Assembly (NCBI GenBank): GCA_025928515.1
Contig: JAICJI010000020.1
Span: forward strand, 1 to 37,002
Origin: Thermoleophilia bacterium
GTDB taxonomy: Bacteria > Actinomycetota > Thermoleophilia > Gaiellales > Gaiellaceae
Length of the DNA stretch: 37,002 nucleotides
Direction: 5' to 3'
Every line of letters starts with the position of its first letter. Within the stretch, counting starts at the first letter, position 1. A program made the position numbers and the translations under genes. This document shows positions 7,717 to 15,578 of this stretch, piece by piece. The notes under the pieces are model-generated. The model saw only the letters and a list, made by a program, of their open reading frames with translations. It was not told the origin of the DNA and searched no databases.

Positions 7717-8969
7717 GCTTGGCCGAGCTCGACGCTGCTCACGTCATCCATCCGCATGCGGTCGTGGGCAGCCCGGCGCCGCCGGTCGTCTGGGCGCGCG
7801 GCAAGGGGGCGCTGCTCTGGGACGCCGACGGCCGCGAGTACGTCGACGGCACGTGCGGCCTCTGGCAGTGCGCCGTCGGCCACGGTCGCGAGGAGCTCGC
7901 GCGCGTCGCCGCCGAGCAGATGTCGCAGCTCGAGTTCTACGCGTCGTTCTGGAACTTCGCGAACGAGCCGTCGATCCGCCTCGCGGCCCGGCTCGCCGAG
8001 CTCTCGCCGCCGGGCCTCGACCATGTGTTCTTCACGAACGGCGGCTCGGAAGGGATCGAGACGGCACTCAAGCTGGTTCGCCTTGCCTGGGAAGCGGCCG
8101 GGCAGCCGGACCGCGACCTGATCCTCTCCCGCAAGGCCGCATATCACGGCGTCGGCTCGGCGTCGCTCGCCGCCACCGGCATCGCGCCGCTCAAGGAGGG
8201 GTTCGGCCCGCTGCCGCCGGGGTTCGTCCACCTTGCGACGCCGACACTGAGCTCGGACGTGGACGAGCTCGTCGCCGAGCTCGAGCAGACGATCGCCGAG
8301 CACGGGCCGGAGCGCATCGCTGCGTTCGTCGGCGAGCCGGTGCTGGGCGTGGGCGGGATGATTCCCCCGCCCGACGGCTACTGGCCGCGCGTCCAGGAAG
8401 TGCTGCGCCGGAACGGGATCCTCCTCATCCTCGACGAGGTGGTCACCGCGTACGGACGCACCGGCCATTGGTTCGGCGCGCAGCGCTACGAGCTCGACGC
8501 CGACGTGATCGTGACGGCGAAAGCGCTCACGAGCGGCTACGTGCCGATGGGTGCCGTTCTCGTCCACGACCGCGTCGTCGAGCTGCTCGACGGCACGCAG
8601 TTCCGGCACGGGTTCACCTACAACGGACACCCGGTCGGGGCCGCCGTTGCGCTCGCGAACCTCGACATCATCGAGCGCGAACGGCTCCTCGAGCGCGCGG
8701 TCGAGACCGGTGGGCGCATGCTCGAACGGCTGCGCCCCGCTGCCGACCTGGCCGGAGTGGCCGAGGTGCGCGGCGTCGGGCTGATGCTCGGTGTCGAGCT
8801 CGAGGGCGATCGGGACGCCGGCCCGGTCGCTGCCCGTGCGCTCGAGCGCGGGGTCGTCGTGCGCGCGAGCGGCCAGAAGATCGTCATGTCGCCGCCGCTC
8901 GTGATCGAGGCCGAGCAGGCCGACCGCGTCGTCGACACGGTTCTCGACGAGCTGGGCAGGTTGGGATGA
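7713..8969 (+). CDS. Class III PLP-dependent aminotransferase (omega-transaminase type)
   Basis: This 418-residue fold-type I enzyme has the group motifs [15 protein letters not shown] (phosphate-binding loop, about 107-121), the [12 protein letters not shown] loop, D241 in [14 protein letters not shown], and the Schiff-base lysine K270 in [15 protein letters not shown]. The GTG start overlaps the ALDH stop (GTGA). Class III enzymes move amino groups from terminal amines such as beta-alanine, GABA, polyamines or arylalkylamines to pyruvate or 2-oxoglutarate. With the permease, ALDH and decarboxylase around it, deamination of an imported or decarboxylated amine is the best guess. The acceptor and donor are not identifiable here. 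Confidence 0.94.
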   Translation: MSLAELDAAHVIHPHAVVGSPAPPVVWARGKGALLWDADGREYVDGTCGLWQCAVGHGREELARVAAEQMSQLEFYASFWNFANEPSIRLAARLAELSPPGLDHVFFTNGGSEGIETALKLVRLAWEAAGQPDRDLILSRKAAYHGVGSASLAATGIAPLKEGFGPLPPGFVHLATPTLSSDVDELVAELEQTIAEHGPERIAAFVGEPVLGVGGMIPPPDGYWPRVQEVLRRNGILLILDEVVTAYGRTGHWFGAQRYELDADVIVTAKALTSGYVPMGAVLVHDRVVELLDGTQFRHGFTYNGHPVGAAVALANLDIIERERLLERAVETGGRMLERLRPAADLAGVAEVRGVGLMLGVELEGDRDAGPVAARALERGVVVRASGQKIVMSPPLVIEAEQADRVVDTVLDELGRLG

Positions 8970-9679
8970 CGACCGAGGCGCCGATCAACCAGTCGGTCGA
9001 GCGCGCGGTCCAGATGCTCGGCTTCTTCACCGCCGAGGAGCCCGAGCTGACGTTGGCCCAGCTGACGAAGCGGCTCGGCACGAGCCGCGCGACCACGCAC
9101 CGCTACGCCATGGCGCTCAGGCGGGTGGGCCTGCTCCGCTACGACGCGGGATCCGGGATGCACTCGCTCGGCCCGCGCATCGTCGAGCTCGCCGCCACGG
9201 CCCTGTCCGGGCTCCGCATCATCCGCATCGCCGGCCCGCACATGGAGCGGCTCGCCGCCGAGCTGAACGAGACCGTCGTGCTCTCGATCTGGGACGGCGA
9301 TTCTCCCGTCGTCGTGCGCGTCGACGACAACACCGACCGCGTCGTGCACATCGTCGTCCGCACCGGCTCCCGGCTCCCGCGCACGACCTCCGCGCAGGGC
9401 AAGGTCTTCCTCGCCTTCGCCGGCGAGGACGGCCTCGACCGGGTGCGCCAGACGCGCATCGCGATCAACACGCAGAACGAGGACGGCATCCGCGCGATCG
9501 CCACGCCGATCTTCCAGGATCGGGACTGCGTCGCCACGATGGCCGTCGTCGGCACGATCGCCAACCTGCCCGCGAAGGAGAGCGCGCCGCTCTGCCTGCG
9601 CCTGCGCGAGATGGCCGACATCCTCTCCGCCGAGCTCGGCTTCTTCTCCGATCGTGACCAAGAAAGGAGCGTTTCCTGA
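8966..9679 (+). CDS. IclR-family transcriptional regulator
   Basis: This 237-residue protein has an N-terminal winged helix (about residues 10-70; [30 protein letters not shown] region) followed by an IclR effector-binding domain (about 75-230) with the typical [18 protein letters not shown] and final [10 protein letters not shown] segments. IclR proteins usually control adjacent aromatic or carboxylic-acid catabolic operons and bind small-molecule substrates or intermediates. The ATG overlaps the aminotransferase stop (ATGA). The most likely target is the divergent promoter region 4808-4845, which carries inverted repeats; this is inference. Whether it represses or activates cannot be told. 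Confidence 0.93.
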   Translation: MTTEAPINQSVERAVQMLGFFTAEEPELTLAQLTKRLGTSRATTHRYAMALRRVGLLRYDAGSGMHSLGPRIVELAATALSGLRIIRIAGPHMERLAAELNETVVLSIWDGDSPVVVRVDDNTDRVVHIVVRTGSRLPRTTSAQGKVFLAFAGEDGLDRVRQTRIAINTQNEDGIRAIATPIFQDRDCVATMAVVGTIANLPAKESAPLCLRLREMADILSAELGFFSDRDQERSVS

Positions 9680-10041
9680 TGCCCGCGTACACCTGGGACG
9701 AGATCCCCGACGAGCCCGTCCGGCCCGGCGTGCGGCGCCGCGCGTTCGGCACCCGCGAGGCCATGCTCGTGCTCAACCACTGCGAGCCCGGCATGGACGT
9801 CCGCCCGCACACCCACGACTTCGACCAGATCGCACTGATCACGAAAGGGACGGCCGTCTACCACATCGGCGACGAGCCTTGTGAGGTCGGGCCGGGCTCG
9901 ATCATGCTCATCCCGGCCGGAGTCGAGCACTACATCGAGCCGACCGGCACCGAGACGGTGGAGAACATCGACGTGTTCGCGCCGGCACGCGACGACTACC
10001 TGCACCTGCTCGAGTGGCTGAAGTCGAGCTCACCGGCGTAG
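9679..10041 (+). CDS. Small single-domain cupin protein
   Basis: This 120-residue single beta-barrel has cupin motif 1 as RPHTHDFDQIALITKG, with H-x-H present and Gln where Glu is usual, and motif 2 as GSIMLIPAGVEHYIEP with the third histidine. A metal site is therefore probable. AAAGGAG lies upstream and the ATG overlaps the IclR stop by one base (TGATG). Small cupins in catabolic operons act as dioxygenases, isomerases or decarboxylases, or only bind the ligand. I cannot choose between these. It precedes and overlaps the decarboxylase gene by 28 bp, which suggests that the two are made together. Confidence 0.88.
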   Translation: MPAYTWDEIPDEPVRPGVRRRAFGTREAMLVLNHCEPGMDVRPHTHDFDQIALITKGTAVYHIGDEPCEVGPGSIMLIPAGVEHYIEPTGTETVENIDVFAPARDDYLHLLEWLKSSSPA

Positions 10042-11429
10042 GCGGCGACCTCGACGCGGCGGTCGCCGACCTCGCGGAGCGCTTTCGCGCGGCCCTCGAG
10101 CCTCCGGTGCGGGCGGGTGCCGAGCTCGACTCCGCGACGTTGCGTGCGCGCTTCGACGAGCCGCTACCCGAGGACGGGATGCCGGTCGAGGCGATTCTCG
10201 GCCAGCTCGACGAGCGCAGCGCCGGCGGCCTCGCCGGCTCGACCGGCGGTCGCTACTTCGGCTACGTCACGGGCGCCTCGCTCCCGGCTGCCGCGATCGT
10301 GGAAGCGTGGACGGCCGCGGTCGACCAGAACGTCGGGATGTGGCCGCTCGGCCCGGCCGCCGTCGAACTCGAGCAGGTCACGCTCGGCTGGCTGGCCGAC
10401 CTCCTCGACTTCCCGTCTGCCTCCGGCTACTTCGGGTCGGGCGCGACGATGGCCAACACCGCCTCGCTCGCCGTCGCCCGCCACTGGTTCGGCCGCAAGC
10501 ACGGCGTCGACGTCGGCGTGGACGGAGTACGCGCGCTGCCGCCGCTCGCGGTCTACGGCAGCGTCGAGCTGCATCTCTCCGACCACAAGGCGTTGCGCAC
10601 GCTCGGCCTCGGCTCGGGCTGCGTGCGCGCGATCCCCATCGACGCCGCCTACGCGATGGAGGTGGAGCCGCTCGTAGCCGCGATCGAGCGCGATCTCGCA
10701 GCCGGCGTCGAGCCGGCGATCGTGATCGCGCAGGCCGGATCGGTCAATACCGGCGCGTCGGACCCGCTCGACGCGATCGCGGACGTTTGCGATCGCTACG
10801 GGCTCTGGCTCCACGTCGACGGAGCCTTCGGCGCCTTCTTCCGGCTGTGTGAGAGGACGGCGCCGCTCGTGCGCGGGCTGGAGCGCGCCGACTCGCTCGC
10901 GGTCGACGGGCACAAGTGGCTCAACGTTCCGAACGGGGTCGGCTTCGCGCTCCTGCGCGACGGCGACCTGCACCACGAGACGTTCGGCGGCTCCGCGGGC
11001 TACCTCACTCCCGGCTCCGGCGCCAACCTCCACGAGCTCGCGTTCGAAGCCTCGCGCAGCTGGCGCGGCGCCTGTGTCTGGGCGGCTCTGAAGGCGCTCG
11101 GCCGCAGCGGCGTCGAGGATCTCGTCACCCGCTGCTGCGACCTCGCCGCCGAGCTGGCGGCAATCGTCGAGGAGCATCCGCGCCTCGAGCTCGCCGCCCC
11201 GGCGCCGACGAACATCGTCTGCTTCCGTTACGTGCGCGACGGGATCGACCTCGAGGAGGCGAATCGCAGGATCCAGGACGAGGTCGCAGCGGCCGGCACC
11301 GTCTTCCACACGGGCGCGACGCTCGAGGGGCGCTTCTGCCAGCGCGCGGCCATATGCTCCTGGCGCACCGCGGCCGACGATGTGAGGGCACTAGCCGAGG
11401 AGGTACTGCGAGTGGGAGACGAGCTCTAG
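10014..11429 (+). CDS. Group II PLP-dependent (aromatic-L-amino-acid type) decarboxylase
   Basis: This 471-residue enzyme is related to DOPA, tyrosine, tryptophan and glutamate decarboxylases. Visible features are the FGSGATMANTASL loop that holds PLP (about 140-152), SDHKAL (189-194), D269 in LHVDGAFGAF, and the Schiff-base lysine K301 in SLAVDGHKWLNVP. It starts at GTG 10014 within the cupin gene. Its presence with a permease, transaminase and ALDH gives a coherent route: amino acid to amine to aldehyde to acid. Alternatively it belongs to a PLP subgroup acting on non-aromatic acids, since the family is often over-annotated as aromatic. Confidence 0.9.
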   Translation: MAEVELTGVGGDLDAAVADLAERFRAALEPPVRAGAELDSATLRARFDEPLPEDGMPVEAILGQLDERSAGGLAGSTGGRYFGYVTGASLPAAAIVEAWTAAVDQNVGMWPLGPAAVELEQVTLGWLADLLDFPSASGYFGSGATMANTASLAVARHWFGRKHGVDVGVDGVRALPPLAVYGSVELHLSDHKALRTLGLGSGCVRAIPIDAAYAMEVEPLVAAIERDLAAGVEPAIVIAQAGSVNTGASDPLDAIADVCDRYGLWLHVDGAFGAFFRLCERTAPLVRGLERADSLAVDGHKWLNVPNGVGFALLRDGDLHHETFGGSAGYLTPGSGANLHELAFEASRSWRGACVWAALKALGRSGVEDLVTRCCDLAAELAAIVEEHPRLELAAPAPTNIVCFRYVRDGIDLEEANRRIQDEVAAAGTVFHTGATLEGRFCQRAAICSWRTAADDVRALAEEVLRVGDEL

Positions 11430-12059
11430 ATGGGGCGCTACGTCCCTGACGAGATCGAGGAGTACGCCGAGCGCTACACGAGCGCGCGCTGGGACGTCTT
11501 CGGTCGGCTCGGCGCAGAGACCGAGGCGACGCGTGACGACCACGTGATGATGGTCGGCGCGGTCGAGGGCGCGTTCCTCTCGTTCCTGATCCACATGACA
11601 CGCGCGACGCGCGTGCTCGAGCTCGGCACCTTCACCGGCTGGTCGAGCATCGCGATGGCCCGAGCGCTCCCGCCGGGCGGGAGCATCGTCACGTGCGACG
11701 TCAACGAGGAGACGACCGCGGTCGCCCGCCGCTACGCGGAGGAAGCCGGCGTCGCGGACCGGATCGACTTCCGCGTCGGGCCGGGGATCGAGACGCTCGC
11801 CACGCTCGACGGCCCGTTCGACCTCGCCTTCATCGACGCGGACAAGGAGGGTTACGTCGACTACTACGAGGCGATCCTCCCGAAGCTCGCACCAGACGGC
11901 GTGATCGGCGCCGACAACACGCTCTTCGGGAGTGGCGGCCCGAACGACGAGATCACTCAGGCGATGTCGCAGTTCAACGACCACGTCCTCCACGACGATC
12001 GGGTCGAGGCAGTGCTTCTCCCGTTCCGTGACGGGCTCACGCTGATCCGGCTTCGCTGA
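11430..12059 (+). CDS. SAM-dependent O-methyltransferase (catechol/caffeoyl-CoA type)
   Basis: This 209-residue class I methyltransferase starts directly after the decarboxylase stop. The SAM site is RVLELGTFTGWSSIAMA (about 59-75), with SIVTCDVNEE for the ribose acid, and the metal-binding FIDADKEGYVDYYE (about 133-146) followed by GADNTLF, as in catechol and caffeoyl-CoA O-methyltransferases. These enzymes need Mg2+ and two adjacent hydroxyls, or similar acceptors. It is the last gene of the rightward operon. A methyltransferase next to a P450 and an extradiol dioxygenase is notable: it could protect toxic catechols or, in reverse logic, mark the methoxylated nature of the substrate. The actual acceptor is unknown. 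Confidence 0.9.
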   Translation: MGRYVPDEIEEYAERYTSARWDVFGRLGAETEATRDDHVMMVGAVEGAFLSFLIHMTRATRVLELGTFTGWSSIAMARALPPGGSIVTCDVNEETTAVARRYAEEAGVADRIDFRVGPGIETLATLDGPFDLAFIDADKEGYVDYYEAILPKLAPDGVIGADNTLFGSGGPNDEITQAMSQFNDHVLHDDRVEAVLLPFRDGLTLIRLR

Positions 12060-12578
12060 CTACTCCGCCTCCTTGGGCTCCTGCGTGGAGGTGGGTAGGG
12101 CCGTGTCCTCGAATCGCGCCGAGACGAGGTTGAGCACCCGCATTCCGTGGACGAAGACGACCGCGCCGCCGAGCCAACCGCCGGTCGTGAGCAGGACGAA
12201 TCCGACCAGGGTGAGCGCGACCGCCCCACCGCTGACCGTGCCCTGCGTGTAGCCGTGGTGGCCGACGAGGGCGGCGGCGAGGAAGGCTCCGGTGGCGGCG
12301 AGCATCGCCGAAAGGTGAGCGGTCGCCGTCTTCCAGAGCTCGCTGCCCCATTCGATCTCGATCCAGTCCATGAAGCCGGTGGTGGCGGTGAGCGCCGTCG
12401 AGCAGAGGCCCACCACGAGGGCGATCCACCAGGCGTATGCGGCGTTCCGCTGCACGAGGTTCGTCACGTCGAGGATCGCGGCGATCGTGGCGAACGTGTA
12501 CGTGCCGATCGTGAGGTCGGTGAGGGGCGGATGCAGGGGATGCCCGGGCAGCCCTCGGACGAGATAGGAGAGCTTCAC
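12060..12578 (-). CDS. DUF2231-family four-helix membrane protein
   Basis: This 172-residue protein starts at GTG 12578 with the LPGHPLHPPLTDLTIG motif, the conserved N-terminal histidine-rich entry of DUF2231 proteins, followed by about four hydrophobic spans (around residues 25-45, 50-70, 88-108 and 118-148). Two further histidine features, AHLSAMLAATGAF and GHHGYTQG, are also typical. Family function is unknown; possible roles in haem or redox membrane systems have been suggested only by such histidines. It lies one base after a second membrane protein and converges base-to-base with the methyltransferase gene. Confidence 0.87.
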   Translation of the reverse strand: MKLSYLVRGLPGHPLHPPLTDLTIGTYTFATIAAILDVTNLVQRNAAYAWWIALVVGLCSTALTATTGFMDWIEIEWGSELWKTATAHLSAMLAATGAFLAAALVGHHGYTQGTVSGGAVALTLVGFVLLTTGGWLGGAVVFVHGMRVLNLVSARFEDTALPTSTQEPKEAE

Positions 12579-12579
12579 G

Positions 12580-13011
12580 TCAGCTCCCCACCCCGGCCGC
12601 CGTCAGCAGCACGAGGACGAGCGTTGTCGCCGCGAGCAGGCCGTGCAGGCCCACGACCGCAACCGGGAAGTGCTGCTCCGCCGGGGTGCTCGGCGTGACG
12701 GCTTCGGACACTGCGCCGCGGGCTCGTCGTCGCCGCAGCCAGATCGCGAACATCGTGAAGCCGAGCAGCGCCACCACGAGCAGCGCCGCAAAAGCGATCC
12801 ACGCGAGCGCCTTCTTGCTGTCGGCGACATAGATGATCCAGAGAACGAGACCTGCGGCGGCAAGCAGGAAGTGACTCATGATCAGCGGCGGCCGGATCCG
12901 GTTGCCACGCTCTTCCTGTTGCCGCATGCCGCCGCGCGACAGCCAGATGGCGAGCAGCACGAAGCCGCCGCCGGCCGTCAGCACCCAGGTGATCAACGCC
13001 GCCCACTTCAT
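12580..13011 (-). CDS. Predicted four-span membrane protein of unknown function
   Basis: This 143-residue protein has about four hydrophobic spans (about 5-24, 43-63, 70-90 and 115-140), charged loops, and two conserved-looking histidines (SHFLLAAAGLVLW and VVGLHGLLAATTL) that could face each other in the membrane. I do not recognise a named family. ATG 13011 is preferred over the adjacent GTG 13014 because GGGAGG lies five bases upstream. The next gene is DUF2231, one base away, so they are co-transcribed and may form one membrane unit. The promoter region contains a perfect inverted repeat at 13029-13045. Confidence 0.8.
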   Translation of the reverse strand: MKWAALITWVLTAGGGFVLLAIWLSRGGMRQQEERGNRIRPPLIMSHFLLAAAGLVLWIIYVADSKKALAWIAFAALLVVALLGFTMFAIWLRRRRARGAVSEAVTPSTPAEQHFPVAVVGLHGLLAATTLVLVLLTAAGVGS

Positions 13012-13028
13012 CACAGCCTCCCGGTTCG

Positions 13029-13045
13029 GTTCTGGACGCCAGAAC
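13029..13045. promoter_or_regulatory. Inverted repeat in divergent promoter (possible operator)
   Basis: GTTCTGGACGCCAGAAC is a perfect 7-3-7 inverted repeat in the 116-bp gap between the membrane-protein gene and the saccharopine-dehydrogenase-like gene. TTGACG on the minus strand (13054-13049) just upstream could be a -35. The half-site order (GTTC then GAAC) is opposite to the actinobacterial LexA box, so it is not an SOS site. No T-run follows, so it is not a terminator. Confidence 0.4.
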
Positions 13046-13127
13046 GGGCGTCAAACTCTCTTTGTGTCGCGCGGACGCCGCGTCTTACCTCGGCGCCGAA
13101 CGTGGGCGTGATTGAATCGCGCTCCTG

Positions 13128-14321
13128 ATGAAGGTGCTCGTGGTCGGAACCGGAGCGGTCGGAGCCGCGGTCGCGGCGGTCGCCAAGCGGCGCAGCTTCT
13201 TCGAGCGCATGACGTTCGCAGACCTCGACCCGGCGAGGCCGGCTGCCGTGGTCGAGCGCGACGGCGACGACCGCTTCGCGGCGGCCCAGGTCGACGCCGG
13301 CGACCGCGACGCACTCGTGGCGCTCCTGCGCGAGACCGAGGCGGACGCCGTCCTCAACGCGGCAGACCCACGCTTCAACCCGCCGATCCTCGAAGCCGCG
13401 TTCGAGTACGGCTGCACGTATCTCGACATGGCGATGACCCTCTCGGGCCCCGGTGTGCTGCTCGGGCAAGAGGAGCTCGACGCGCACGAGAAGTGGCAGG
13501 AGCGAGGCCTGCTCGCGCTCGCCGGGATCGGCGTCGAGCCGGGGCTCGCCGACGTCTTCGCCCGCTACGCCGCCGACCACCTCTTCGACGAGATCGACGA
13601 GGTGGGCGTTCGCGACGGCGCCGACCTCGTGGTCGAGGGCTACGACTTTGCGCCGACCTTCTCGATCTGGACGACGATCGAGGAGTGCCTGAACCCGCCG
13701 CTCGTCTGGGAGAAGGAACGCGGCTTCTACACGACCGAGGCCTTCTCCGAGCCCGAGCTGTTCGAGTTCCCGGAGGGGATCGGCGTGATCGAGTGCGTCA
13801 ACGTCGAGCACGAGGAGGTCGTGCTCGTGCCGCGCGAGATCGACTGCCGCCGCGTGACGTTCAAGTACGGGCTCGGCGCCGAGTTCATCGACGTCCTGCG
13901 GACGCTCCACAAGCTCGGGCTCGACTCGACGGAGCCCGTTCGCGTGCGTGGCGTCGACGTCGCGCCGCGCGATCTGGTCGCGGCCGCGCTCCCCGATCCG
14001 GCCACGCTCGGCGACCGGATGCGCGGCAAGACGTGCGCGGGCACGCTCGTCACCGGCAAGCGCAAGGACGGCGGCGAGGGAGCCGTCTACCTCTACCACG
14101 TCGCCGACAACGAGCGGACGATGCGCGAGTACGGCCATCAGGCCGTCGTCCTCCAGACGGCGCTCAACCCGGTCGTCGCCCTGGAGCTGCTCTCCGCAGG
14201 CACCTGGGCGGGAACCGGTGTGCTCGGCCCCGAGACGTTCCCGGCCGACCCGTTCCTCGATCTACTCGCGGACTACGGCGAGCCGCACGGCATGGTCGAG
14301 GGCGACCCCCGCCGGACGTAG
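13128..14321 (+). CDS. Saccharopine dehydrogenase-family oxidoreductase
   Basis: This 397-residue protein has an N-terminal Rossmann fold with GTGAVG (7-12) for NAD(P), then VLNAADPRFNPPILEAAFEYGCTYLDMA, the typical saccharopine-dehydrogenase/Lys9 region, and a large C-terminal domain. Known relatives form or split secondary amines joining an amino acid to an oxo acid, such as lysine metabolism and carboxynorspermidine synthesis. Many family members are uncharacterised. It stands alone, with 63 bp to the M29 gene on the same strand, so a shared transcript is possible. The substrate is undetermined. Confidence 0.88.
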   Translation: MKVLVVGTGAVGAAVAAVAKRRSFFERMTFADLDPARPAAVVERDGDDRFAAAQVDAGDRDALVALLRETEADAVLNAADPRFNPPILEAAFEYGCTYLDMAMTLSGPGVLLGQEELDAHEKWQERGLLALAGIGVEPGLADVFARYAADHLFDEIDEVGVRDGADLVVEGYDFAPTFSIWTTIEECLNPPLVWEKERGFYTTEAFSEPELFEFPEGIGVIECVNVEHEEVVLVPREIDCRRVTFKYGLGAEFIDVLRTLHKLGLDSTEPVRVRGVDVAPRDLVAAALPDPATLGDRMRGKTCAGTLVTGKRKDGGEGAVYLYHVADNERTMREYGHQAVVLQTALNPVVALELLSAGTWAGTGVLGPETFPADPFLDLLADYGEPHGMVEGDPRRT

Positions 14322-14370
14322 CGGAGTCCGTCGAGGCCCGCCCGCCGGCTGAGGGGCGCGAAGTACGACG

Positions 14371-14376
14371 TAGGAT
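14371..14376 (+). promoter_or_regulatory. Possible -10 element ahead of the M29 peptidase
   Basis: TAGGAT fits TAnnnT and ends eight bases before ATG 14385. No Shine-Dalgarno sequence is visible, so a leaderless or near-leaderless transcript is possible. A CTGAGG-like -35 at N17 is weak. Confidence 0.25.
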
Positions 14377-14384
14377 CGCTCGCT

Positions 14385-15563
14385 ATGGACGAGCGGCTCG
14401 AGCGCTACGCGGAGCTGTGCGTACGCGTGGGCGCGAACGTTCAGCCCGGACAGGAGCTGTTCGTCGAGTCGGGCCTCGCGCATACGGAGCTCGCTCGGGC
14501 GATCGTGCGCCAGGGGTACCGCGCCGGCGCCGCCTACGTCCACGTTCTCTACCACGACGATCACGTCCGCCGCGCGATGATCGAGCTCGGGCCCGACGGG
14601 GCGCTCACCCACGCGCCGGAGTGGCGGAAGGCGTGGCTGGAGTCCGGCGACGGCAACGCCTTCATCGGAACCACGGGCGATCCCGAGCCGGAGCTGATGG
14701 CCGACCTCGACGGAGATCGCGTCGGACGCGCGCTGATGCAGGAGCTGACCGAGATCGGTCTGCGCCAGCTACGCGACAACTCGGTCAACTGGTGCGTCGT
14801 CGCCGCGCCGAACGAGGGCTGGGCGAGGCAGGTGTTCGGCGAGCCGGACCTCGAGCGGCTGTGGGATCTCGTCGCGTTCGCGATGCGTCTCGACGAGCCC
14901 GATCCGGTCGCGGCGTGGCGCGAGTACTCCGACCTCCTGCAGGAGAGAGCCGCGACGCTGAACGCGCTCCGGCCCGACGCGCTGCGCTACCGCGGCCCGG
15001 GAACCGATCTGACGGTCGGCCTGCTCCCGGCCTCTCGTTGGGACGGCGGCGGTTCCGAGACCGCGAGCGGCATCCCGTTCATCGCCAACATGCCGACCGA
15101 GGAGATCTTCACCGCGCCCGACTGCCGCCGCGCCGACGGCACGATCCGCTCGACGATGCCGCTCGTCCTGCGCGGCCAGATCATCCGGGACCTCCAGCTG
15201 ACGTTCGAGAGCGGGCGCATCGTCCAGGTCGAGGCCGAGACGGGCGCCGAGCTCGTGCGCGGGCAGCTCGCGGCCGTCGAGAACGCCGACCGGCTCGGCG
15301 AGCTCGCGCTCGTCACCGGTGACTCGCGCGTCGGCCAGGCCCGCACGCTCTTCTACGACACCCTGTTCGACGAGAACGCCACGTGCCACATCGCGTACGG
15401 CTCCGGCTATCCGAGCTCGGTCGAAGGCGAGCCGGGAGAGGGGCTGAACGTCGCCAACATCCACGTCGACTTCATGGTCGGCGGGCCCGATCTCGAGGTC
15501 GACGCCCTCCTCGCGGACGGCACGGCTGTGCCGGTCATCCGCGAGGAGGCGTGGATGCTCTAG
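14385..15563 (+). CDS. M29-family metallo-aminopeptidase
   Basis: This 392-residue protein has all the dinuclear-metal ligands of AmpS/AmpT-type aminopeptidases: E240 in NMPTEEIFTAPD, E306 in LGELALV, H335 in ENATCHIAYG, and H360 and D362 in NIHVDFMVG. Y324 (LFYDTLFDE) sits in the usual place too. M29 enzymes remove N-terminal residues from peptides in the cytoplasm with low specificity. Length is close to the usual 400-410. It ends 15 bp before a converging gene, with no visible terminator. Confidence 0.94.
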   Translation: MDERLERYAELCVRVGANVQPGQELFVESGLAHTELARAIVRQGYRAGAAYVHVLYHDDHVRRAMIELGPDGALTHAPEWRKAWLESGDGNAFIGTTGDPEPELMADLDGDRVGRALMQELTEIGLRQLRDNSVNWCVVAAPNEGWARQVFGEPDLERLWDLVAFAMRLDEPDPVAAWREYSDLLQERAATLNALRPDALRYRGPGTDLTVGLLPASRWDGGGSETASGIPFIANMPTEEIFTAPDCRRADGTIRSTMPLVLRGQIIRDLQLTFESGRIVQVEAETGAELVRGQLAAVENADRLGELALVTGDSRVGQARTLFYDTLFDENATCHIAYGSGYPSSVEGEPGEGLNVANIHVDFMVGGPDLEVDALLADGTAVPVIREEAWML

Positions 15564-15578
15564 GGCTGAGACTCGGCG

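Noticed and set aside
4823-9679. Long open frames on the antisense or alternative frames of the permease, ALDH and aminotransferase (hundreds of codons each)
   Set aside because: High GC content makes stops rare in the wrong frames. These frames give Arg/Ala/Gly-rich translations without family motifs, while the real genes show catalytic residues.
13029-13045. SOS/LexA box
   Set aside because: The half-sites are GTTC...GAAC, the reverse of the actinobacterial GAAC...GTTC order.
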